A stretch of 54,675 nucleotides of DNA, from assembly GCA_002861595.1 (NCBI GenBank), contig PJQG01000071.1, positions 2,241 through 56,915 of the forward strand, given 5' to 3'. The notes beneath the pieces were generated by a model that searched no databases, was not told the origin of the DNA, and worked only from the letters and a program-made list of their open reading frames with translations. This document shows, piece by piece, positions 34,483-42,140 of the stretch. The DNA is from Actinomycetota bacterium. GTDB lineage: Bacteria; Actinomycetota; Acidimicrobiia; Acidimicrobiales; GCA-2861595. How positions within the stretch are numbered: position 1 is the stretch's first letter; each line of letters starts with the position of its first letter. The translations under genes were made by a program, and so were the position numbers.

Positions 34483-35122
34483 AGCCAGCGCCGGCGCCGG
34501 GAGGCTGGACGGGCGCCGGCTCTACCTCTGCACGCCCGACCGGCCCGACCTGGGCGCCTTTCTCACCGCCTGCATCACCGGGGGGGTCGACATCGTGCAG
34601 CTGCGCGACAAGACGTTGGAGGCGCGGCCCCTGCTGGCACGGGCCCGGGTGGCCGCCGAGGTGTGCCGAGACCACGGCGTGCCCTTCATCCTCAACGACC
34701 GCCCCGACCTGGCTCTCGAGGCTGGAGCCGACGGCGTCCACGTGGGGCAGGACGACGCCCCGCCGGCGCTGGCCCGGCGCATCCTCGGCTCCGAAGCCAT
34801 CGTGGGCAGGTCCACCCATGCCCCCGCCGAGCTCGATGCCAGCACCACCGAACCGGTGGACTACGTCTCGGCCGGGCCCGTCTCCCCCACCCCCACCAAG
34901 CCGGGCCGCCCCGGCACCGGCCTCGGCTACCTGACCTACGCCACCGCCCGCGCCGGCCGTCCCGTCTTCGTCACCGGCGGCGTGACGCCCGACACGGTCC
35001 AGGCCATGGCCGCGGCCGGCGCCCGCCGGTTCGTCGTGGTCCGCTGGCTCACCGAGGCCCACGACCCGCGGGCCGCCTCCGGCGCGCTGCGTGACGCGGT
35101 GGAGGAGGCCCTCAGCCGGTGA
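34475..35122 (+). CDS. thiE: Thiamine-phosphate synthase ThiE
   Basis: 215 residues from GTG 34475. It couples hydroxymethylpyrimidine diphosphate to thiazole phosphate. Motifs: [74 protein letters not shown] and [14 protein letters not shown] (phosphate binding). Complete length. It is convergent with the alpha/beta hydrolase gene. Confidence 0.95.
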   Translation: MAEASAGAGRLDGRRLYLCTPDRPDLGAFLTACITGGVDIVQLRDKTLEARPLLARARVAAEVCRDHGVPFILNDRPDLALEAGADGVHVGQDDAPPALARRILGSEAIVGRSTHAPAELDASTTEPVDYVSAGPVSPTPTKPGRPGTGLGYLTYATARAGRPVFVTGGVTPDTVQAMAAAGARRFVVVRWLTEAHDPRAASGALRDAVEEALSR

Positions 35123-35155
35123 GCTCGGGCGGCCGGCGCCCACCGGCGGGCCCCG

Positions 35156-35911
35156 TCACGACTGGCGGTCCAGCCAGCCGAGGAGCACGGCGATGGCGCG
35201 GGGATCATGGCGCAGGCGGTGGCCGGCACCGGGCAACACCCGCAGCTCGACGTCGCCCTCGGCCGCGTCAGCCAGGGCGCGGGCGTCCATGAGCGGCACG
35301 GTGTCGTCGGCGGCTCCGTGCACGAGGAGCACCGGACGGGGGGACACCTTGCCGATGAGGGCCAGGGGGCGGGTCTCGTGCAACTCCCGGGCCCAGGCCT
35401 CGAAGTCCTGCGGGAAGGCGGCGTCGCGGACGACACCGATCTCCCGGGCGTGTTGGAGGAAGGCAGGGGCGTTGGCTGCCCAGGCGTCGAAGTCAGCCGG
35501 AGCGGCGAAGGCGGCGACGCCGGCCACCCGCTCGTCCTCGCCGGCGGCGCACAGGGCCAGCGATCCGCCGGTGCTGAAGCCCGCCAACCACACTCGGTCC
35601 ACCGCGGCGAGGTCGACGAGATGGGTCGTCGCCGCCCGGAGGTCGGCGAGCCAGCCGGCGAGGGAGAAGTTGCCCTCCGAGCCGGCGGCGCCGCGGAAGT
35701 TGAAGGTGAGGACTACCCAGCCGGCTTCGCCGGCGATGCGGTCGGCCAGCTCCGGGTAGGTCTGCCCCGCCGTCGCCGCCCCGCGCGGCCCCGCGGGGAA
35801 GCCGTGGCAGAGCACCAGGGCCCGGACCACCCCAGGGCTCCCCGAGGAGACGGGGGGCCGGGCCAGGTACCCGTGGAGGTGGAGCCCATCCGCCTCGATC
35901 CAGGTCTCCAC
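35156..35911 (-). CDS. Alpha/beta hydrolase (dienelactone-hydrolase/acylpeptidase-like)
   Basis: 251 residues from ATG 35911. Core features: ALVLCHGFPAGPRG (oxyanion region), nucleophile elbow AGFSTGGSLAL, acid in HGAADDTVPLMDA, and His in LPGAGHRLRHDP. No signal peptide, so it is cytosolic. The substrate is unknown; family members act on esters, lactones or peptides. Confidence 0.88.
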   Translation of the reverse strand: METWIEADGLHLHGYLARPPVSSGSPGVVRALVLCHGFPAGPRGAATAGQTYPELADRIAGEAGWVVLTFNFRGAAGSEGNFSLAGWLADLRAATTHLVDLAAVDRVWLAGFSTGGSLALCAAGEDERVAGVAAFAAPADFDAWAANAPAFLQHAREIGVVRDAAFPQDFEAWARELHETRPLALIGKVSPRPVLLVHGAADDTVPLMDARALADAAEGDVELRVLPGAGHRLRHDPRAIAVLLGWLDRQS

Positions 35912-35952
35912 GCCGGCAACCGTACCGCCGTGGTCGCCGCCGGCAGGCGCGT

Positions 35953-35978
35953 CGAGGGGGCGCCGAAGCGCCCCCTCG
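35953..35978 (-). terminator. UUCG-loop terminator-like hairpin
   Basis: Perfect 11-bp stem CGAGGGGGCGC/GCGCCCCCTCG; on the minus strand the loop is TTCG closed by C-G, an extra-stable tetraloop. It follows the minus-strand unit that starts at 36658 and precedes the alpha/beta hydrolase start at 35911. Confidence 0.75.
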
Positions 35979-36097
35979 CTGCTGTTGCGTTCCTTGCGGA
36001 AAAGGACTCGAGCGTCGTTGCTATCGGACGGGACCAGCTTCCGACCGGCGCCTCGAGCGGTGCCTGGCTGGAATTCGCCCGGCGGTCCAGCTGCCGC

Positions 36098-36142
36098 TCA
36101 GCGGCCAGCCACCTCCAGGGTCCCAGAACATTCAGCGTACAG
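36098..36142 (-). CDS. Candidate 14-residue peptide behind an extended Shine-Dalgarno
   Basis: AGAAAGGAGGTG (36160-36149), complementary to almost the whole 16S rRNA 3' tail, lies 8 bases before CTG 36142, which opens LYAECSGTLEVAGR-stop. An alternative frame from ATG 36131 gives 36 residues (MFWDPGGGWPLSGSWTAGR..., ending at 36021) but its spacing of 19 bases is too long. Either could be a leader peptide or microprotein. The ribosome binding site is clear; the product is not. Confidence 0.35.
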   Translation of the reverse strand: MYAECSGTLEVAGR

Positions 36143-36147
36143 TTGGA

Positions 36148-36160
36148 CCACCTCCTTTCT
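36148..36160 (-). promoter_or_regulatory. Extended Shine-Dalgarno sequence
   Basis: The minus strand reads AGAAAGGAGGTGGTCC; its first 12 bases match the complement of the 16S rRNA 3' end of actinobacteria. This is the longest such match I noticed in the window and has no conventional gene behind it. Confidence 0.7.
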
Positions 36161-36217
36161 CTGGTACTGAAGATGAAACCACATCTCGGCCCTCTTGTGG
36201 GCGCGATCTGGCCAACT

Positions 36218-36658
36218 TCAGCGGCCCTCGTCGGGAGGAGCCTCCGGGCCGATGGCGCCGATGGCTTCGAGGTAGGTCATCTGGGCGTCGAGCACGGCGT
36301 GCACCTGGGTGGGCGTGTAGGAGGACCCGCTGGCGTCGGCCCGCTCCAGCACGTAGTTCACGGTCTCGGCGCCGCCCACCACCACAGGGCCGGCGGCGTG
36401 AACGGAGTGGCCGTTGCCCGACACGCCCTTGATCCGGAAGTACTCGAGGTTCCAGTCGATGATCTGGCGCACGTCGTCGTGGCTGAGCACGGCGCTGACC
36501 TCGAAGGGCAGGTGATCGGCCACCCACAGCACGGCGGCGTCGAGGTCGAAGGTGGGCCGCGGTGGGACGGCGTCGAGCCGGCGGGCCTCCCGGCCGATCA
36601 CCACGGCGGCGATGGCGAAGACGATGGCGACGGCGACGAAGCCGTAGACGACGATCAT
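36218..36658 (-). CDS. Uncharacterised membrane-anchored protein
   Basis: 146 residues from ATG 36658. One N-terminal membrane helix (VVYGFVAVAIVFAIAAVVIG) is followed by a soluble domain with DLDAAVLWVADHLPFEVSAV, SHDDVRQIIDWNLEYFR and VNYVLERADASGSSYTPTQV. I do not recognise the family. The start is divergent from the nitroreductase gene at 36726. About 60 bp after its stop comes the extended Shine-Dalgarno element. Confidence 0.75.
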   Translation of the reverse strand: MIVVYGFVAVAIVFAIAAVVIGREARRLDAVPPRPTFDLDAAVLWVADHLPFEVSAVLSHDDVRQIIDWNLEYFRIKGVSGNGHSVHAAGPVVVGGAETVNYVLERADASGSSYTPTQVHAVLDAQMTYLEAIGAIGPEAPPDEGR

Positions 36659-36725
36659 CGGCAGTGGCGACAGTAGTGCTCGGCCGGGGCCGGGCCGATG
36701 CGCTGCGTGCGGTAGACCGAAGCGC

Positions 36726-37307
36726 GTGGATGCCCTGGAGGCAGTGTGGGCCCGGCGCTCGATCGGGCGGCTGAGCGAGCCGGCTCCGAGCAGCGAGGAG
36801 CTGCGCCTGGTGCTGGCGGCGGCGGCGGCCGCTCCCGACCACGGGGAGCTGCGGCCGTGGCGGTTCGTGGTCCTCCAGGGCGCGGCCAAGGACGGCTTCG
36901 GCCGGGTGCTGGCTGACGCTCTCCTGACCCGATGCCGGGCCAAGGGTGTGGCGCCCACCGACGGCCAGCTCTGCAAGGAACGGACCAAGCTCGGGCGGGC
37001 GCCCCTCGTGGTGGTGGTGGCCGCCGTCCGCCGCCCGAGCGACACGATCCCGTGGGAGGAGCAGTTCGCGGCCGGCGCCGCCGCCGCCCAGAACGCCCTG
37101 ATCGCGGCCACCGCGCTCGGCTACGGGTCGATGTGGCGGACCGGGGAGGTCGCCTACGACGACGAGGTCAAGGGCGCCCTGGGCCTGGCCGCAGAGGACG
37201 CCATCGTCGGCTTCCTCTACCTGGGCACGGCCACGCCCGAGGTGGCCAAGCCCTCCCGCCGGCCCGACCTCGCCGGCCTGGTCGAGCACTGGGAGCCGCC
37301 GGGGTGA
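36726..37307 (+). CDS. Nitroreductase family protein
   Basis: 193 residues from GTG 36726. FMN-binding nitroreductase fold: start ALEAVWARRSIGRLSEPAPS with the phosphate-contacting Arg-Arg-Ser, AAAAAPDHGELRPWRFVVLQ, FAAGAAAAQNALIAATALGY and GFLYLGTATPE. This compact form resembles YdjA-type nitroreductases, which reduce nitro compounds or quinones using NAD(P)H. The physiological substrate is unknown. A palindromic repeat begins 3 bp after its stop codon. Confidence 0.88.
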   Translation: MDALEAVWARRSIGRLSEPAPSSEELRLVLAAAAAAPDHGELRPWRFVVLQGAAKDGFGRVLADALLTRCRAKGVAPTDGQLCKERTKLGRAPLVVVVAAVRRPSDTIPWEEQFAAGAAAAQNALIAATALGYGSMWRTGEVAYDDEVKGALGLAAEDAIVGFLYLGTATPEVAKPSRRPDLAGLVEHWEPPG

Positions 37308-37309
37308 GC

Positions 37310-37352
37310 CTGGAGCACATGGCGTAGCGGACCGGTACGCCATGTGCTCCGG
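37310..37352. repeat. Palindromic repeat copy C, between convergent gene ends
   Basis: Inverted repeat with 21-base arms (37310-37330 and 37332-37352), two mismatches and a single-base centre; core GCACATGGCGTA. Same family as the elements at 5576 and 6589. It lies between the nitroreductase (+) and the debranching-type enzyme (-), a position fitting a bidirectional terminator. Confidence 0.85.
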
Positions 37353-37384
37353 ACGCGAGCGGCGCCAGCTCGTCGGCGCAGGTG

Positions 37385-39523
37385 TCAGGAGGCGGTGAGG
37401 GGGTCCCTGGGGGTGGTGATGAGCTCGAGGTCGGGGGGGAGGCCCTCGATCTTGACGTTGCCGTCGGTCGCCTCGATGCTCACCCGCCGGCCGGCGAGAG
37501 GGACGCGCTCGACCCGCAGGCGGCCGATCTCGGGGGGCAGGGCCGGCGCCAGCCACACCTTGCCGTGGGGCACCCAGGGGTCGAAGCGGAGCAGGGTGCG
37601 CAGGAACAGCAGCGGGGAGGCCGCGGCCCAGGCCTGGGGGGAGCACGAGGTGGGGTAGGTGACCACGGTCGGGAAGTCGGCCCGGTCGAGGCCGGTGAAC
37701 AGCTCGGGGAGCCGCCCCTCCTGGGTCTGGGCGGCGTCGATCATGCCCATCACCACCCGCTGGGCCTGCTCCACGAACCCATAGCGCATGAGGCCGGCGG
37801 CCACGATGGCGTTGTCGTGGGGCCACACCGAGCCGCAGTGGTAGCTGATGGGGTTGTAGCCGCCCATGGTGCTGGCCAAGGTCCGCACCCCCCACCCGCT
37901 GAACATGGGCGGCGACAGCAGGTGCTCGGCCAACCGGGCTGCCTTGTCCTCATCGACGATGCCGGCCCACAGGCAGTGGCCCATGTTGGAGGCGAGCGCG
38001 TCCACCGGGCGCTTGCGGGCGTCGAGGGCCATCGCGAACCACCCGCGGTCCTCCAGCCAGAAGTCGCGGTTGAACGCGGCCTTGAGGTGGGCGGCTTTGG
38101 TGCGGAACCGCCGCACGGTGGCGGTGTCGCCCACCTCGGCGGCGAAGTGGGCGCGGGCCAGGTAGGCGGCGTAGACGTAACCCTGGACCTCGGCGAGGGC
38201 CACCGGCGGTTTGGCCACTCCTCCATCGGCGTAGCGAACGCCGTCCCAGGAGTCCTTCCAGCCCTGGTTGTAGAGGCCCTGGTCGCTGGAGCGCTGGTAC
38301 TCGACGTAGCCGTCGCCGTCGCGGTCGCCGAACCTCTCGACCCACTCCAACGCCCGGTCGGCATGGGGCAGCAACTGGTCGACGACCTCGCGGGCCAGCC
38401 CCCAGCGCCGCAGCTCGCCGAGGAGCATGACGAACAGCGGAGACGAGTCGGCCGAGCCGTAGTACACCCGCCCGCCGCCCAGCGAGAGCGACGCCGCCTC
38501 CCCGAAGCGCATCTCGTGCAGGATCCGTCCGGGTTCCTCGTCGTTGCGGGGGTCCACCTGGGCGCCCTGGAAGCGGGCGAGGGTCTGGAGGACGCCGAGG
38601 GCCAGGTCCGGGTCAACGAGAAGGGCCATCCACGACGTGAGCAGCGAGTCGCGGCCGAACAGGGTCATGAACCACGGCGCCCCGGCGGCCACCACCGTGC
38701 GCTCGGGATAGTCGGGATCGAAGATGCGAAGCGCCCCCAGGTCCTCGGCGCTGCGGGCCACCGCGATCCGCAACGCCTCGTTGTCGGTGTCCACCAGGGG
38801 CACCTGACGCCGCCACTTGGCCATCCGCTCCACGGGGGTGGCCCGGCCGACGGGCTGGCCGCACAGGTACCGGGGGCGGATCTCCTCGCGGTCGATGACC
38901 GGGGTGAGCTGCAGGCACATCGTCCACTCGGCCCGGGAGGCCAGGACGAGCTCGAAGCCGGCATGGCCGCTGATGAGGGTGGGCTGGGTGCTGAAGGTGA
39001 GGCGGGCGGCGCGGCGGCTGGCGCCGCGGCGCACGGTGAAGACCAGCGCCTCGCCTTCGATGGTCTCCTCCCAGTCGCGATCCGACGGCCGGCGGCCCTC
39101 CTTGACGTCGAAGAGATGGGCGAAGTCCGAGCCGAGGGCCAGATCGATCGAGCAGTAGGTCGTCTCGTCGCCGACATTGCGCACGATGAGGTCCTCTCGC
39201 ATCCCCCTGCCGATGTAGCGGTGGCGAAAGACGAGCAGGCGGCTCTCGGGCCGGCCGGCCTTGTCACGGGTGCGACCGACGAACGCGGCGCTGAAGGGGT
39301 CGAGGGGCGTGGCGGCCAGGGTGTCGAGGGGCTGGCCGTTCACCCGCAGTTCGAGCCGCGACAGGAAGCGGTTGTCCCGGAAGAACAGCCCGTGGGGCGC
39401 GTCCGGGGAGATGTCGCCCGACCGGGCCGAGATGCAGAAAGCGGAGCCCTGGACCAGGGTGACGATGCCCGCCTCCTGGCCGAGCGGCACGCTCTCCCCC
39501 GCGAAGTTCCAGGGGTCGCCCAC
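37385..39523 (-). CDS. Glycogen-debranching-type amylo-alpha-1,6-glucosidase family protein
   Basis: 712 residues from GTG/ATG 39523. The N-terminal domain (about 1-230) is of the GDE_N_bis type: AFCISARSGDISPDAPHGLF, FRDNRFLSRLELRVNG. The C-terminal (alpha/alpha)6 barrel contains GAPWFMTLFGRDSLLTSW, QGLYNQGWKDSWDG, GYNPISYHCGSVWPHDNAIV and CSPQAWAAASPLLFL. The family hydrolyses alpha-glucosidic links; proven substrates vary. With the GH15 genes it adds a fourth alpha-glucan or trehalose-related hydrolase in the window. It is divergent from sufC. Confidence 0.87.
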   Translation of the reverse strand: MGDPWNFAGESVPLGQEAGIVTLVQGSAFCISARSGDISPDAPHGLFFRDNRFLSRLELRVNGQPLDTLAATPLDPFSAAFVGRTRDKAGRPESRLLVFRHRYIGRGMREDLIVRNVGDETTYCSIDLALGSDFAHLFDVKEGRRPSDRDWEETIEGEALVFTVRRGASRRAARLTFSTQPTLISGHAGFELVLASRAEWTMCLQLTPVIDREEIRPRYLCGQPVGRATPVERMAKWRRQVPLVDTDNEALRIAVARSAEDLGALRIFDPDYPERTVVAAGAPWFMTLFGRDSLLTSWMALLVDPDLALGVLQTLARFQGAQVDPRNDEEPGRILHEMRFGEAASLSLGGGRVYYGSADSSPLFVMLLGELRRWGLAREVVDQLLPHADRALEWVERFGDRDGDGYVEYQRSSDQGLYNQGWKDSWDGVRYADGGVAKPPVALAEVQGYVYAAYLARAHFAAEVGDTATVRRFRTKAAHLKAAFNRDFWLEDRGWFAMALDARKRPVDALASNMGHCLWAGIVDEDKAARLAEHLLSPPMFSGWGVRTLASTMGGYNPISYHCGSVWPHDNAIVAAGLMRYGFVEQAQRVVMGMIDAAQTQEGRLPELFTGLDRADFPTVVTYPTSCSPQAWAAASPLLFLRTLLRFDPWVPHGKVWLAPALPPEIGRLRVERVPLAGRRVSIEATDGNVKIEGLPPDLELITTPRDPLTAS

Positions 39524-39563
39524 GCCGGGAGCGTAACCGCCGAATCGAGCGCCACGGCCATTT

Positions 39564-39587
39564 CCACTACGCGCGTAGTGGTAATAA
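39564..39587 (+). promoter_or_regulatory. Palindromic operator and -10 box of the sufC-sufS-sufU unit
   Basis: CCACTACGCGCGTAGTGG (39564-39581) is a perfect 9+9 inverted repeat directly followed by TAATAA (39582-39587), a plausible -10 box only 10 bases before the sufC ATG, so the message may be nearly leaderless. A related motif overlaps the sufB promoter at 49978-49994. Confidence 0.65.
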
Positions 39588-39597
39588 ACTGAGCCTC

Positions 39598-40347
39598 ATG
39601 ACCGAGGCCGTCTTCCGGATCGAGGACCTCCACGTGTCGGTCGAGGGGACCGAGATCCTGAAGGGCGTCGACCTGGAGGTGCTGCCGGGTGAGGTTCACG
39701 CCCTCATGGGCCCCAACGGGTCGGGCAAGTCCACCCTGGCCAGCACCCTCCTCGGCAACACCGACTACCAGGTCACCTCCGGGCGCATCGTCTACAAGGG
39801 TGAGGACATCACCGCGTGGCCCACCGACGTGCGGGGCAAGGCCGGCATCTTCCTGGCCTTCCAGTACCCCGAGGAGATTCCCGGGGTCCCCGTGGTGCAG
39901 TTCCTGCGCCAGGCGCTGGCCGCCCGCAAGGAGATGGGCGACCTGTCCGTCCTGGAGGTGCGCCTCTCGATCATGGAGTGGATGAAGAAGCTCGGCATGG
40001 ACCCGAGCTTCGGCGACCGCTACCTCAACGAGGGGTTCTCGGGAGGCGAGAAGAAGCGCAACGAGGTGCTCCAGATGGCCATCCTCGAGCCCGACATGGC
40101 CATCCTCGACGAGACCGACTCCGGCCTCGACATCGACGCCCTGCGCATCGTCGCCCACGGCGTGAACGAGGTGCGCGCCGCCCGGCCCCACCTCGGCGTA
40201 CTGCTGATCACCCACTACCAGCGCATCCTCGACGAGCTCGCCGCCGACCACGTGCACATCCTGGTCAACGGGCGCATCGTCGAGAGCGGCGGGCCGGAGC
40301 TGTCGGAGCGGTTGGAGGCGGAGGGGTACGAGGCATGGCGGTCCTAG
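39598..40347 (+). CDS. sufC: Fe-S assembly ATPase SufC, copy 1
   Basis: 249 residues from ATG 39598. ABC ATPase of the SufBCD scaffold: Walker A GPNGSGKST, Q-loop LAFQYPEEIPG, signature GFSGGEKKRNEVLQM, Walker B MAILDETDSGLD and switch His in LLITHYQRIL. All motifs are intact. It overlaps sufS by 13 bases. A second SufC is encoded at 44630-45466 next to sufD, so which one serves the SufBD scaffold is open. Confidence 0.95.
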   Translation: MTEAVFRIEDLHVSVEGTEILKGVDLEVLPGEVHALMGPNGSGKSTLASTLLGNTDYQVTSGRIVYKGEDITAWPTDVRGKAGIFLAFQYPEEIPGVPVVQFLRQALAARKEMGDLSVLEVRLSIMEWMKKLGMDPSFGDRYLNEGFSGGEKKRNEVLQMAILEPDMAILDETDSGLDIDALRIVAHGVNEVRAARPHLGVLLITHYQRILDELAADHVHILVNGRIVESGGPELSERLEAEGYEAWRS

Positions 40348-41567
40348 ACGTCGCCGTCGTCAAGAAGGACTTCCCCATCCTGGACCAGCAGGTCCACGGC
40401 CGGCGCCTGGTGTTCCTCGACTCCGCCGCCTCCGCCCAGAAGCCCCAGGTCGTGCTGGACGCCATGCGGCACTACTACGAGACCACCCACGCCAACGTCC
40501 ATCGGGGGGTGTACGGCCTCGCCGAGGAAGCGACGGCGCTGTACGAAGGGGCCCGGGAGAAGGTGGGCCGGTTCATCGGCGCCCGCTCCAGCCGCGAGGT
40601 CCTCTTCTCCAAGAACGCCACCGAGTCGATCAACCTGGTCGCCCACGCCTGGGGGCGGGCCAACCTGCGCGCCGGCGACGCCGTGCTGCTCAGCGAGATC
40701 GAGCACCACGCCAACCTCGTCCCCTGGCTCATCCTCAAGGACGCCCTCGGGCTGGAGCTGCGTTACCTCCCCCTGGGCGACGACGGCCAGCTCGACCTCA
40801 CCCACCTCGACGAGCTCCTCGCCGGCGTGAAGCTGGTGGGCGTCACCGCCCTGTCCAACGTGCTCGGCACGATCCCGCCCGTGCGCCGGATCGCCGATGC
40901 CGCCCATGCCGCCGGCGCCGTGGTCGTGGTGGACGGGAGCCAGTACGTGCCGCACGTGGCCACCGACGTGGAGGCGCTCGGTGCCGACTTCCTCGCCTTC
41001 ACCGGCCACAAGATGGTGGGCCCCACCGGCATCGGCGTGCTGTGGGGGCGTGAGGAGCTGCTCGACGCCATGCCGCCGTTCCTGGGCGGGGGCGACATGA
41101 TCCGCGACGTGCGCCTCGACGGGTTCGTGGTCAACGACCTGCCCTGGAAGTTCGAGGCGGGCACGCCGCCCATCGCCGAGGCCGTGGGGCTGGGCGCCGC
41201 CGTGGACTACCTGGAGGGCCTGGGCCTGGAGGCCGTGCGCGAGCACGAGATCGCCCTCACCGGCTACGCCCTGCGCACGCTCGATGCCCGCCTCGGCGAC
41301 GACATCACCATCTACGGCCCCTCCGACCCGGCGAGCCGGGGCGGCGTGCTCTCGTTCTCCTACAAGGACATCCACCCCCACGACATCTCCCAGGTGCTCG
41401 ACAGCCAGGGGGTGTGCGTGCGGGCCGGCCACCACTGCGCCAAGCCGCTCATGCGCCGCCTCGGTGTGGGCGCCACCGCCCGCGCCTCGTTCTACCTGTA
41501 CAACGACGAGACCGACGTGGACGCCCTGGCCGACGCGCTGTCGGCCGCCTCCGATCTGTTCGGTTAG
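40335..41567 (+). CDS. sufS: Cysteine desulfurase SufS
   Basis: 410 residues from ATG 40335. PLP enzyme that takes sulfur from cysteine for Fe-S cluster assembly. Visible: FLDSAASAQKPQVVLDAM, HRGVYGLAEEAT, EHHANLVPW, the PLP Lys in FTGHKMVGPTGIG, GGGDMI and the catalytic Cys in RAGHHCAKPLM. Group II (SufS) architecture. It is followed 23 bases later by sufU, its sulfur-accepting partner. Confidence 0.95.
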   Translation: MAVLDVAVVKKDFPILDQQVHGRRLVFLDSAASAQKPQVVLDAMRHYYETTHANVHRGVYGLAEEATALYEGAREKVGRFIGARSSREVLFSKNATESINLVAHAWGRANLRAGDAVLLSEIEHHANLVPWLILKDALGLELRYLPLGDDGQLDLTHLDELLAGVKLVGVTALSNVLGTIPPVRRIADAAHAAGAVVVVDGSQYVPHVATDVEALGADFLAFTGHKMVGPTGIGVLWGREELLDAMPPFLGGGDMIRDVRLDGFVVNDLPWKFEAGTPPIAEAVGLGAAVDYLEGLGLEAVREHEIALTGYALRTLDARLGDDITIYGPSDPASRGGVLSFSYKDIHPHDISQVLDSQGVCVRAGHHCAKPLMRRLGVGATARASFYLYNDETDVDALADALSAASDLFG

Positions 41568-41590
41568 AAACCAGAAAGCACCCTCACGAC

Positions 41591-42118
41591 ATGCCCGGCC
41601 TCGAAGACCTGTACCGAGAGATCATCCTCGACCACTACCGCAGCCCCCGCAACCGGGGCGAGCTGCCGGCCCCGCCCGCTCGGCGAGTCGAGGGTTACAA
41701 CCCGCTCTGCGGCGACGAGATCGTCCTGTACGTCGACGTCGACGTCGAGGGCGAGGGCGAGGCCGGCGAGGCACGCGTGGCCGACATCAAGATCGGTGGC
41801 CAGGGGTGCTCGATCAGCCAGTCGTCGGCATCGATGATGTCCGCCGCGGTGAAGGGCAAGACCGTCGAGGAGGCCCGCACGCTCATTCGCGCCTTCAAGG
41901 CCATGATGTCGATCCACGAGCACCGCCTCGACGGCGAGGACGGCGACGGCCCGGACGCCGACGGCGGCGCGACGGCGCCCGCGAACGGAGCCAAGGTGCC
42001 CCTCGGCGACCTCGAGGCCCTCCAGGGCGTGGTGCGCTTCCCTGTGCGGATCAAATGCGCCACGCTGTCCTGGAACACCCTGCAGCAGGGCCTCGACGAG
42101 GCCGCCCCCGGCAGCTGA
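41591..42118 (+). CDS. sufU: Fe-S assembly sulfur acceptor SufU
   Basis: 175 residues from ATG 41591. Zinc-dependent sulfurtransferase that accepts sulfur from SufS. Conserved ligands are in NPLCGDEIVLY, GGQGCSISQSSASMM and IKCATLSWNTL. An acidic, Gly/Ala-rich insert (DGEDGDGPDADGG...) before the last Cys makes it longer than the usual 145-150 residues. Confidence 0.93.
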   Translation: MPGLEDLYREIILDHYRSPRNRGELPAPPARRVEGYNPLCGDEIVLYVDVDVEGEGEAGEARVADIKIGGQGCSISQSSASMMSAAVKGKTVEEARTLIRAFKAMMSIHEHRLDGEDGDGPDADGGATAPANGAKVPLGDLEALQGVVRFPVRIKCATLSWNTLQQGLDEAAPGS

Positions 42119-42140
42119 GCCCACACCACGTCGTGCTCCG

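Larger units (their letters stand above)
35912..36217. other. 306-bp region without a conventional gene, containing a strong SD and a hairpin
   Basis: Between the alpha/beta hydrolase and an upstream minus-strand gene. On the minus strand it holds an extended Shine-Dalgarno sequence (36148-36160), two overlapping short frames, and a UUCG-capped hairpin (35953-35978) in that order. This reads like a small transcribed gene or regulatory RNA; see the separate entries. Confidence 0.5.

Noticed and set aside
36145-36160. GGACCACCTCCTTTCT on the plus strand, nearly identical to a 16S rRNA 3' end
   Set aside because: No other rRNA helix sequence flanks it; it is better read as a Shine-Dalgarno element on the minus strand.
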